From: an uncultured Bacteroidales bacterium
GTDB lineage: Bacteria > Bacteroidota > Bacteroidia > Bacteroidales > Paludibacteraceae
NCBI GenBank assembly: GCA_937915765.1
Contig: CALGHE010000067.1
Span: forward strand, 1-5,002
Reading direction: 5' to 3'
DNA: 5,002 nt
A model generated the notes under the pieces. That model was not told the origin of the DNA. It saw only the letters and a program-made list of their open reading frames with translations, and made no database searches. Shown piece by piece: positions 1 through 5,002 of this stretch (positions are counted from its first letter, which is position 1; every line of letters begins with the position of its first letter). A program made the position numbers and the translations under genes.

Positions 1-91
1 CATCGACGGCGAGATGCAGTTCGACGCCGCCGTCTCCCCGAAGGGCGCCGCGACCAAGTTCCCGGGCTCCGAGGTCGCCGGACACGCAAAT
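1..91 (+). CDS. pta: Phosphate acetyltransferase (Pta family), internal fragment, cut at both ends
   Basis: Pta transfers an acetyl group between acetyl-CoA and phosphate, giving acetyl phosphate in the cytoplasmic acetate pathway. The plus-strand frame with codons starting at position 2 reads IDGEMQFDAA, then a short variable stretch, then FPGSEVAGHAN. This matches the conserved C-terminal region of the family (DGxxQxDAA followed by PxSxVAGxAN). The 21 codons from 2 to 64 all end in G or C, and positions 1-64 are 45/64 G+C, clearly unlike the rest of the window. The match ends near 91. The frame then runs through antisense thiL sequence to a TGA at 122-124. There is no start codon because the gene enters from outside the window. 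The piece is short, but two conserved motifs in the right order and spacing make the family assignment fairly safe. The source organism is probably a GC-rich one, which is inference. Confidence 0.7.
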
Positions 92-580
92 CAGGTCTGT
101 GTTTTTAGCCCCGCTTCTCTGTGAAATTTTGCCTTTTTCACCCTCGCCAATACAAGTGATGCTGATGGTCAGGCCTGTAGCCGACGCCGAGGTGTCGCCG
201 CCGACAAGATCAACTCCGTATTTGTCGCAAGCAAGTTTAATGCCGGCGTAAAGTTCCTCAATATCTTCTACCGAAAATCTTTTAGACACGCCAAGCGACA
301 CTGTGATCTGTTTCGGGAAGCCGTTCATTGCGTATATGTCAGAGAAATTCACTACTGCAGATTTATATCCGAGGTGCATCAGAGGCACATAGACAAGGTC
401 GAAATGTATCCCTTCGAGCAGCAAGTCGGTTGTCACCAGCACCTGTTTCTCTTTATAATCCATAATTGCGGCATCGTCTCCAACACCTAAGACAGTTGAA
501 CTGTTCTTCTTCTCAAAATCTTTAGTAAGATGTTTAATAAGGCCAAATTCGCCAAGAGAAGATATTTCTGTTCTGTTCAT
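2..580 (-). CDS. thiL: Thiamine-monophosphate kinase ThiL, N-terminal half, truncated by a chimeric junction
   Basis: ThiL phosphorylates thiamine monophosphate with ATP to give thiamine diphosphate, the active cofactor; it is a cytoplasmic enzyme of the PurM/ThiL-type ATP-binding superfamily. The ATG at 578-580 opens a frame that stays open to the window edge (193 codons). It carries the family signatures in order: GEFGLI near residue 11, VGDDAA at 33-38, TTDLLLEGIHFD at 50-61, VVNFSDIYAMN at 76-86, and VGGDT at 126-130, which are the Mg/ATP- and substrate-binding loops. ThiL identity holds through VSGDLGA at residues 166-172, whose last codon is at 65-67. The following 21 residues, starting RELGRG, do not look like ThiL and are the antisense of the GC-rich Pta piece. 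Family members run to about 325-350 residues, so about half the protein is missing. It lies 40 nt downstream of ispG. The start agrees with the usual short N-terminus of Bacteroidota ThiL. Confidence 0.9.
   Translation of the reverse strand, partial: MNRTEISSLGEFGLIKHLTKDFEKKNSSTVLGVGDDAAIMDYKEKQVLVTTDLLLEGIHFDLVYVPLMHLGYKSAVVNFSDIYAMNGFPKQITVSLGVSKRFSVEDIEELYAGIKLACDKYGVDLVGGDTSASATGLTISITCIGEGEKGKISQRSGAKNTDLICVSGDLGARELGRGALRGDGGVELHLAVD
65..91. other. Chimeric junction between Pta and thiL sequence
   Basis: These 27 bases fit both neighbours at once. On the plus strand they read GSEVAGHAN, the expected Pta motif. On the minus strand they read ICVSGDLGA, the expected ThiL motif. To the left only Pta makes sense and to the right only ThiL does, so the breakpoint lies inside this stretch. 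Base composition also falls sharply here, from about 70% G+C on the left to the moderate level of the rest. Shared sequence of this kind is what a k-mer bridge in an assembly, a template switch during amplification, or a microhomology-mediated join would leave. The sequence cannot say which. Confidence 0.7.
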
Positions 581-600
581 AATATTTGTTTTTGCAAGTT

Positions 601-620
601 AAAAACGTTCAGCGCCTGAA
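601..620 (-). terminator. Weak terminator-like hairpin between ispG and thiL
   Basis: Read on the minus strand just after the ispG stop codon, TTCAG and CTGAA form a 5-bp stem around a GCG loop (608-620), followed by CG and a run of five T (601-605). The stem is short, so this is at most a partial terminator or attenuator that would lower thiL expression relative to ispG. It could be chance. The rest of the 40-nt gap shows no clear promoter box for thiL. Confidence 0.3.
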
Positions 621-2435
621 TTATTGCCAGTCGCCGTTTTCCTTGATAAGTTGAATAAGTCTGTCCACAGCCTCCTCTTCCGGAATGACTTTCTCTATGC
701 AAGTCTGTCCTTTGTACAAGTTTATTTTGCCTCTTGCAGAGCCTACGTATCCATAGTCTGCGTCGGCCATTTCGCCGGGACCGTTCACAATACATCCCAT
801 GATTCCGATCTTCAAACCTTTGAGGTGCGAAGTCTTCTCCTTTACGCGGGCAATGGTACGCTGAAGGTCAAACAGAGTCCTGCCGCAGCTTGGACATGAG
901 ATATACTCGGTTTTGCTCACACGCACACGAGAAGCCTGCAGAATACCGAATGAAAGGGAGACAAGGCTCTCTCCGCTCACATTAGGAGCGTCAATCCAGA
1001 TTCCATCCGCAAGACCGTCTATGAAAAACACTCCAAGGTCGGCAGCCGACTTTATCTGCAAATTTTCCAGCCCGTCAGCATAACTTCTTTTCAGAATTAC
1101 CGGGTTCTGTATGTTTTTAGACAAAAGAGCATGGATAAACGCACGCTGTTCACCGACACCGTTTTTATGGTCTGTTGTCAGCACAAAAACCGTCTTTTCG
1201 TCGATGAAATCGTATATTTTATCGTTCAAATCATTATAAGACAGCTCTAAAAATTTCAAGTCAGCATCACAAAACTTCAGACTTTCGACCTCATTTATTC
1301 TGAAAAGCGGGAAAGATTCGTCGTTCTTGCTCCAAACCGAAAAATCCGCAATAGAGCCGTTTTCGTTAGAATAGACAAAATCGGCAGAAAGGTCTCCATT
1401 TTTAGCAGAAGAGTTAGAAATCACCACCGGCACATTACCACCACCAATGTTTCTAACCACACTGGTTTTTCTTTTGCAATAGAAGAACGGAGAGACCTGT
1501 TTGCTGTCTGTTGCCGCAATAGGTTCGTGCCCATCTCTTTCTGCAACATAGTCAACCAAACTTTTCGCTACAGGGATTTCACGTTCCGGGTCTTCGCTGA
1601 GAGAGACACGGATTGTGTCGCCGATGCCGTCGGCAAGCAGAGCACCGATTCCCACAGCCGACTTCACGCGTCCGTCTTCGCCGTCACCTGCCTCCGTAAC
1701 GCCAAGATGCAGAGGGTAGTTCATATTCTCTTTCTGCATAGCAGAGGTCAGCAGTCTTACGGTCTGCACCATCACCACAGTATTAGAGGCTTTGATGGAT
1801 ATCACTATATCATTGAAATTGACCTCTTTGCAGACTCTTAAAAATTCAAGGCAAGACTCGACCATGCCCTTAGGAGTGTCTCCGTACCTGCTCAGGATAC
1901 GGTCAGACAGAGAACCATGGTTTACCCCTATACGTACGGCCGTCCCGTTTTCACGGCATATTTGCAGAAAAGGAATCAGTTTGTCTTTAATCTTCTGAAT
2001 CTCAAGAGCGTACTCCTCGTCAGTATATTCAAAACGTTTCTGAGTATGAACACTGTCCACAAAGTTGCCCGGGTTTATGCGCACCTTCTCCACGTACAAT
2101 GCCGCCGTTTCGGCAGCGCGCGGATTGAAGTGTATATCAGCCACCAGCGGCACATCACACCCCCTTTTCCTTAACTCAGAATGAATAAATTGAAGATTAG
2201 CAGCCTCTTTCACGCCTTGAGCTGTGAAGCGCACAAGTTCGCCGCCGGCCTCGGCAATTCTGATACATTGCGCAACGCTGTTTTCAGTGTCATTAGTGTC
2301 TGTGTTTGCCATAGACTGGACACGTATGGGATTCTCTCCGCCCATATTCAGGCCGCCAATCTTAACCACGCAAGATTTTCGTCTTGAGTAATTGAAAAGC
2401 GACCAGCCCGGAGTATTGTTTTTATTGTTGTCCAT
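621..2435 (-). CDS. ispG: 4-hydroxy-3-methylbut-2-en-1-yl diphosphate synthase, long three-domain form
   Basis: IspG (GcpE) is the cytoplasmic iron-sulfur enzyme of the MEP isoprenoid pathway. It reduces the cyclic diphosphate MEcPP to HMBPP, with electrons from a flavodoxin or ferredoxin. The 604-residue product has an N-terminal TIM barrel (about 15-300) with VQSMANTDTND at 39-49, VADIHF at 98-103, KVRINPGN at 117-124, RIGVNHGSL at 168-176, SIKASN at 213-218 and LHLGVTEAG at 242-250. The C-terminal 4Fe-4S domain has CPSC (C514, C517) and GCIVNGPGE (C548, E555), the three cysteines and the glutamate that bind the cluster. Between them lies a middle domain of about 200 residues (roughly 305-505). 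The E. coli type (about 370 residues) lacks it; Bacteroidota and plant or plastid-type enzymes have it. The protein is full length for that class and all key residues are present. The ATG starts 5 nt after the rsh stop codon, so it is probably co-transcribed and perhaps translationally coupled. Confidence 0.97.
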   Translation of the reverse strand: MDNNKNNTPGWSLFNYSRRKSCVVKIGGLNMGGENPIRVQSMANTDTNDTENSVAQCIRIAEAGGELVRFTAQGVKEAANLQFIHSELRKRGCDVPLVADIHFNPRAAETAALYVEKVRINPGNFVDSVHTQKRFEYTDEEYALEIQKIKDKLIPFLQICRENGTAVRIGVNHGSLSDRILSRYGDTPKGMVESCLEFLRVCKEVNFNDIVISIKASNTVVMVQTVRLLTSAMQKENMNYPLHLGVTEAGDGEDGRVKSAVGIGALLADGIGDTIRVSLSEDPEREIPVAKSLVDYVAERDGHEPIAATDSKQVSPFFYCKRKTSVVRNIGGGNVPVVISNSSAKNGDLSADFVYSNENGSIADFSVWSKNDESFPLFRINEVESLKFCDADLKFLELSYNDLNDKIYDFIDEKTVFVLTTDHKNGVGEQRAFIHALLSKNIQNPVILKRSYADGLENLQIKSAADLGVFFIDGLADGIWIDAPNVSGESLVSLSFGILQASRVRVSKTEYISCPSCGRTLFDLQRTIARVKEKTSHLKGLKIGIMGCIVNGPGEMADADYGYVGSARGKINLYKGQTCIEKVIPEEEAVDRLIQLIKENGDWQ

Positions 2436-2440
2436 TACAC

Positions 2441-4687
2441 TTATTTGTCATTCTCAACTCGCATTACGGAGTTGATGCCGTTAATTTTCATGATGTTCAT
2501 ACAAAGATTTGTCACGTCGTCCACGTCATGCACGTAAACAGTGATTCGCCCTTCGAATATGCCGTCGAAAGTCTCGATGCTCACTTTGCTCACGTTCACC
2601 GCGTACTCGTCTGATATTACCTGGATAATCTTGCCCAAGATTCCAATTTCGTCAATACCTTTGATTTCTATAGTGGCAGGGAAAGAGAGCACTTTGTGCG
2701 TTTCCCATACAGCCGAGCAAATTCTTTCGCCAAAATTAGACTTCAGTTTCATGGCAACAGGGCATTGGCGTTTGTGGACAACATACTTGCCGTCATTATC
2801 CATAAAGCCAAGTACGTCGTCGCCCGGTATTGGACTGCAGCAGTCTGCAATGCGGTATGTCACATCTTCAGTCAGCTTCAGAGGCTTCTTCTGGTCAACC
2901 TTTCCGGGTTCCTGCTTTTCCGAGACCGAAGTCTCTTGCTGATTGTCGTTAGACTTGCCAAACTGAAGCTTCCAGTACTTCATCCATTTGTTCTGGCTTT
3001 TCTCTTTGAAGACCGTCTTTATCAGTTCGTCAAGATTCAACGAGCCTTTGCCTATTTTGTAAAAAAGTTCCTCCTTTTTTGTCACGCCGAAATGCTCCAT
3101 AATCTTCTCCAGATTCTCAGGAGTTGCGGTCTGATTGATACCGTTCAGGAAATGCTCCAGTTCATGCTCCCCTTTTTTTATGAAAGCTTTATATTCCTTT
3201 TTGAATATAGACCTGATTTTTGCCCTTGCGCGGGCTGTCTTCACAAGATTAATCCAGTCTGCGTTCGGCTTCTGCTTCTTGGAGGTGATGATTTCAACCT
3301 GGTCGCCACTATTAAGCTGATGACTAAGCGGCTCAAGTTTATGGTTCACCTTAGCTCCAATACATTGCAAGCCAAGGTCGGTGTGCAAAGAGAAGGCGAA
3401 GTCGAGAACCGTAGCACCCTGCGGAAGAGTGTGAATGTCACCTTTGGGTGTAAACACAAATATTTCGGAAGCGAACAGATTAAGTTTGAATGTATCGAGA
3501 AAGTCGATAGCGTTCGGCTCCGGATTCTCCAAAAGCTCCTTGATAGTCTGAAGCCACTTTTCCAGTTCCGAGTCGTCCTTCTCTCCAGTCTTGTATTTCC
3601 AGTGTGCGGCAAAGCCCTTTTCGGCGATGTCGTCCATCCTCCGGCTTCTGATCTGAACCTCGATCCATTGCCCCAAAGGCCCCATAACTGTCAGGTGCAG
3701 AGCTTCGTAGCCATTAGCCTTCGGAGTGCTTATCCAGTCGCGGGTGCGTTCCGGATGCGGCTTATATATATCTGTGATGGCCGAGTAAATGGACCAGCAA
3801 ATTTTCTTCTCCTCGCTGTCGTTTTCGGTGTCAAAAATTATACGCAAAGCCAGCAAGTCAAACACCTCCTCGAACGGAATGTTTTTCGCCTGCATCTTTC
3901 TCCAGATGGAGTATATTGATTTTATTCGGTCGTGAACCTCATACTTTATGCCAAGTTTGTCAAGGCTTTCGAGTATCGGTTTTGAGAACATGGAGAACAG
4001 TTCGTTTCGCTCTTGTTTGCTCTTTTCGAGTTTGTCCTCAATCTGTTTGTAGCTGTCCGGATGCTCATATTTGAAGCTAAGGTCCTCCAGCTCTGTTTTT
4101 ATCGCATACAGTCCAAGACGATTGGCCAGCGGCGCGTAAATGTACTGAGTCTCTCCCGCAATTTTCAGCTGTTTGCCGGCAGGCATGGAACCTAACGTCC
4201 GCATGTTGTGAAGACGGTCCGCCATCTTTATCAGCACCACGCGGATGTCTTCAGACATTGTGAGCAGAAGTTTTCGGAAGTTCTCCGCCTGAGCAGACGC
4301 CTTTGCTTTTTCTCCAAACACACCGCCCGAAATCTTCGTCAGCCCATCAACAATCTGAGCGATTTTGGGACTGAAAAGATTCTCTATGTCCTCAACTGTG
4401 TAGTCGGTGTCTTCCACAACGTCGTGCAGAAGCGAGGCGCATATAGAAGTGGAGCCAAGCCCGATTTCCTGAGCCACAATCCGCGCCACCGCAATAGGGT
4501 GCAGAATATATGGCTCGCCGGAGCGTCGTCGGACTCCCTGATGCGCGCGTTTTGCAAAGCGGAAGGCTTTCTCTATAATCTCGACCTTCCTTCGGTGATT
4601 AGAATGGAGATACACGTCAAGCAGAGCCTGATACTCCCTTTCTATCATTTCGTTTTCCTCGTCTGTATGTTTGTTCTGACTTTCCAT
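2441..4687 (-). CDS. rsh: Bifunctional (p)ppGpp synthetase/hydrolase, RelA/SpoT family
   Basis: This enzyme makes and breaks the alarmone (p)ppGpp, which governs the stringent response to starvation. The 748 residues contain every domain of a long RSH. The HD hydrolase is at about 40-190, with H63, H88-D89, E92-D93 and ADRLHNMRTL at 156-165, so hydrolysis looks intact. The synthetase is at about 240-370, with the RIKSIYSIWRKM loop at 254-265, FDLLALR at 276-282, RTRDW at 314-318, GYEALH at 326-331 and EVQIR at 343-347, so synthesis looks intact too. A TGS domain (about 406-469), a helical linker, a Cys-rich zinc-finger-like segment (C616, C617, H638, C642) and a C-terminal ACT domain (about 670-745) follow. 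The ATG at 4685-4687 is chosen over a GTG one codon upstream; an in-frame stop at 4721-4723 prevents longer extension. It is first in a tight cluster with ispG and divergent from dnaG. It could equally be labelled relA or spoT. Confidence 0.96.
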   Translation of the reverse strand: MESQNKHTDEENEMIEREYQALLDVYLHSNHRRKVEIIEKAFRFAKRAHQGVRRRSGEPYILHPIAVARIVAQEIGLGSTSICASLLHDVVEDTDYTVEDIENLFSPKIAQIVDGLTKISGGVFGEKAKASAQAENFRKLLLTMSEDIRVVLIKMADRLHNMRTLGSMPAGKQLKIAGETQYIYAPLANRLGLYAIKTELEDLSFKYEHPDSYKQIEDKLEKSKQERNELFSMFSKPILESLDKLGIKYEVHDRIKSIYSIWRKMQAKNIPFEEVFDLLALRIIFDTENDSEEKKICWSIYSAITDIYKPHPERTRDWISTPKANGYEALHLTVMGPLGQWIEVQIRSRRMDDIAEKGFAAHWKYKTGEKDDSELEKWLQTIKELLENPEPNAIDFLDTFKLNLFASEIFVFTPKGDIHTLPQGATVLDFAFSLHTDLGLQCIGAKVNHKLEPLSHQLNSGDQVEIITSKKQKPNADWINLVKTARARAKIRSIFKKEYKAFIKKGEHELEHFLNGINQTATPENLEKIMEHFGVTKKEELFYKIGKGSLNLDELIKTVFKEKSQNKWMKYWKLQFGKSNDNQQETSVSEKQEPGKVDQKKPLKLTEDVTYRIADCCSPIPGDDVLGFMDNDGKYVVHKRQCPVAMKLKSNFGERICSAVWETHKVLSFPATIEIKGIDEIGILGKIIQVISDEYAVNVSKVSIETFDGIFEGRITVYVHDVDDVTNLCMNIMKINGINSVMRVENDK

Positions 4688-4702
4688 CACTGTTCGTTTA
4701 TC

Positions 4703-4743
4703 GCGGCAGTGATTTCCTTGTCACGAATGCCGCTTGTTTTTTT
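4703..4743. promoter_or_regulatory. Strong bulged hairpin in the rsh leader, with a T-run on the plus strand
   Basis: GCGGCA-GTGA at 4703-4712 pairs with TCAC (4721-4724) and TGCCGC (4728-4733), giving a 10-bp stem interrupted by a 3-nt bulge (GAA, 4725-4727) around an 8-nt loop (4713-4720). On the minus strand it falls in the presumed 5' leader of rsh, ending 15 nt before the ATG, so it could control rsh translation or mRNA stability. On the plus strand it is followed by TTGTTTTTTT, the shape of an intrinsic terminator. That would stop antisense transcription leaving rsh before it reaches dnaG. The pairing is seen directly; the function is inference. Confidence 0.5.
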
Positions 4744-4750
4744 AGGTCAA

Positions 4751-4758
4751 CAAATATA
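4751..4758 (-). promoter_or_regulatory. Candidate Bacteroidota -7 box for rsh
   Basis: The minus strand reads TATATTTG here, an exact match to the Bacteroidota -7 consensus TAnnTTTG recognised by their primary sigma factor. Transcription would begin near 4744, giving an rsh leader of about 57 nt that contains the bulged hairpin. No clear TTTG (-33) element lies at the usual distance of about 20 nt upstream, which lowers confidence. Confidence 0.45.
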
Positions 4759-4809
4759 ATAATTAGAAATCAGAAGAGGTTTAAATTTTGTTCAAATTTT
4801 TACTTGAGC

Positions 4810-4852
4810 CACTTTTTTTTGAGAGTATGTGTGTCTGACGACTGAAAAAGTG
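4810..4852. repeat. Inverted repeat in the rsh-dnaG intergenic region
   Basis: CACTTTTT at 4810-4817 is the exact inverse of AAAAAGTG at 4845-4852, separated by 27 bases. The arms sit between the two divergent promoter boxes, where an operator or a cruciform could form. The arms are mostly A/T runs, which arise easily by chance. No regulator can be named. Confidence 0.25.
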
Positions 4853-4884
4853 ACGGAGAGAATCTGCAATCATGGATTTTTTGT

Positions 4885-4892
4885 TACCTTTG
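4885..4892 (+). promoter_or_regulatory. Candidate Bacteroidota -7 box for dnaG
   Basis: TACCTTTG exactly matches TAnnTTTG and sits 13 nt before the dnaG ATG, so the transcript would have a leader of only about 7 nt. The upstream element is weak: TCTG at 4863-4866, one mismatch from TTTG, with an 18-nt spacer. The position directly in front of a recognised gene start makes the box credible. Confidence 0.5.
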
Positions 4893-4905
4893 TAGGCTTT
4901 TAAAT

Positions 4906-4959
4906 ATGATAGATCAGGCGACCATACAGAGAGTGTTTGACGCGGCAGATATTCCCTAA
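4906..4959 (+). CDS. dnaG: DNA primase DnaG, first 16 residues only, broken by a chimeric junction
   Basis: DnaG lays the RNA primers for DNA replication. The frame from the ATG at 4906-4908 reads MIDQATIQRVFDAADI, which matches the N-terminus of Bacteroidota primases; these go on with a short VDVV-like stretch and the zinc-binding domain. Here the next codons are CCC and TAA, so the reading ends at 4957-4959 with no zinc ribbon, TOPRIM or helicase-binding domain. From about 4949 the sequence belongs to a Pta-family gene in another frame. The break is therefore a junction, not a simple nonsense mutation. The gene is transcribed away from rsh. The identification rests on 16 residues plus the start position and promoter, so it is probable rather than certain. 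Confidence 0.65.
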   Translation: MIDQATIQRVFDAADIP

Positions 4960-5002
4960 CTTGAATTCTGCAAACATCGCTTACAAGATGATGCTTGAAA
5001 TC
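4949..5002 (+). CDS. Phosphate acetyltransferase-family C-terminal fragment, running off the window
   Basis: The frame starting with ATA at 4949 reads IFPNLNSANIAYKMMLEI to the window end. It matches the segment that follows the VAGxAN motif in the phosphotransacetylase family (FPxLxxxNIxYK). In a whole protein this would come about two residues after the piece found at the left edge. It could be Pta itself or the Pta-like C-terminal domain of a malic enzyme (MaeB type), and 18 residues cannot separate these. Only 10 of its 18 codons end in G or C, unlike the left fragment where all 21 codons up to position 64 do. The two pieces may therefore come from different genomes. There is no start codon, and the fragment abuts the dnaG remnant. 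Confidence 0.55.
   Translation, partial: MFPNLNSANIAYKMMLEI

Noticed and set aside
92..124. The left Pta frame stays open past the junction and reads QVCVFSPASL, vaguely like the expected VFIFP continuation
   Set aside because: The same bases are clear ThiL coding sequence on the minus strand, and the frame stops at 122-124. The resemblance is chance.
624..899. A plus-strand open frame of 91 codons with a few hydrophobic stretches
   Set aside because: It is antisense to the conserved 4Fe-4S domain of ispG and has no independent evidence of coding.
2696..3919. A 407-codon plus-strand open frame inside rsh
   Set aside because: It lies wholly antisense to a fully conserved RSH protein and shows no recognisable domain. 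It is a codon-bias shadow.
4688..4690. GTG as the rsh start codon
   Set aside because: An ATG follows immediately and gives the N-terminus expected for Bacteroidota RSH. GTG would add only one residue.
4208..4759. A 183-codon plus-strand open frame over the 5' end of rsh and its leader
   Set aside because: It is antisense to the HD domain coding region and has no family resemblance. Its end runs through the hairpin and the T-run.
4778..4800. Repeated AAATTTT motifs as a possible operator
   Set aside because: They are short A/T-rich direct repeats in an A/T-rich intergenic region and cannot be told from chance.
4957..4959. A nonsense mutation in dnaG
   Set aside because: The sequence after codon 16 does not resume primase in any frame and matches a Pta-type protein instead. 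A junction explains it better than a point mutation.
1..5002. Mobile element carrying rsh-ispG-thiL into pta
   Set aside because: No transposase, integrase, terminal inverted repeats or target duplication is visible, and the interior genes are cut at both ends, unlike an element with defined boundaries.

Overview
Most of this window (about 92 to 4953) is a block of ordinary housekeeping chromosome from a member of the Bacteroidota, probably Bacteroidales. Three things support this. IspG is the long, roughly 600-residue form with a large middle insertion. The proteins read like Bacteroides-type homologues throughout. The intergenic region carries TAnnTTTG promoter boxes, the -7 element of that phylum. 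No mobile element, CRISPR array, tRNA, rRNA or defence system was seen.

Layout. Three genes run leftward on the minus strand in the order rsh (bifunctional ppGpp synthetase/hydrolase, 2441-4687), ispG (isoprenoid MEP pathway, 621-2435) and thiL (thiamine-monophosphate kinase, N-terminal half only, from 580 leftward). The rsh-ispG gap is 5 nt and the ispG-thiL gap is 40 nt, so they look like one transcription unit. The ispG-thiL gap holds a weak terminator-like hairpin. To the right, an intergenic stretch of about 218 bp (4688-4905) separates rsh from a divergent gene starting at 4906, whose first 16 residues are the N-terminus of DNA primase (dnaG). This stretch holds a TAnnTTTG box facing each way, a strong bulged hairpin in the presumed rsh leader, and a longer A/T-rich inverted repeat.

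The unusual part is the two edges. Positions 1-91 do not continue thiL. Read on the plus strand they encode a stretch of phosphate acetyltransferase (Pta family) with very GC-rich codons. Positions 4949-5002 do not continue dnaG. They also encode Pta-family sequence on the plus strand, and it is the part that should come about two residues after the left piece. The window therefore looks like a Pta-type gene interrupted by about 4.86 kb of unrelated Bacteroidota chromosome. The two Pta pieces differ in codon use, and both thiL and dnaG are cut mid-gene. A chimeric assembly or chimeric molecule is the most economical reading. A real rearrangement is possible but needs read-level proof.

The three complete or near-complete genes share no pathway: stringent response, isoprenoid precursor synthesis and thiamine cofactor synthesis. 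They are best seen as a housekeeping cluster. I found no convincing undescribed biological system here; the edge structure and the rsh leader hairpin are the points worth checking.
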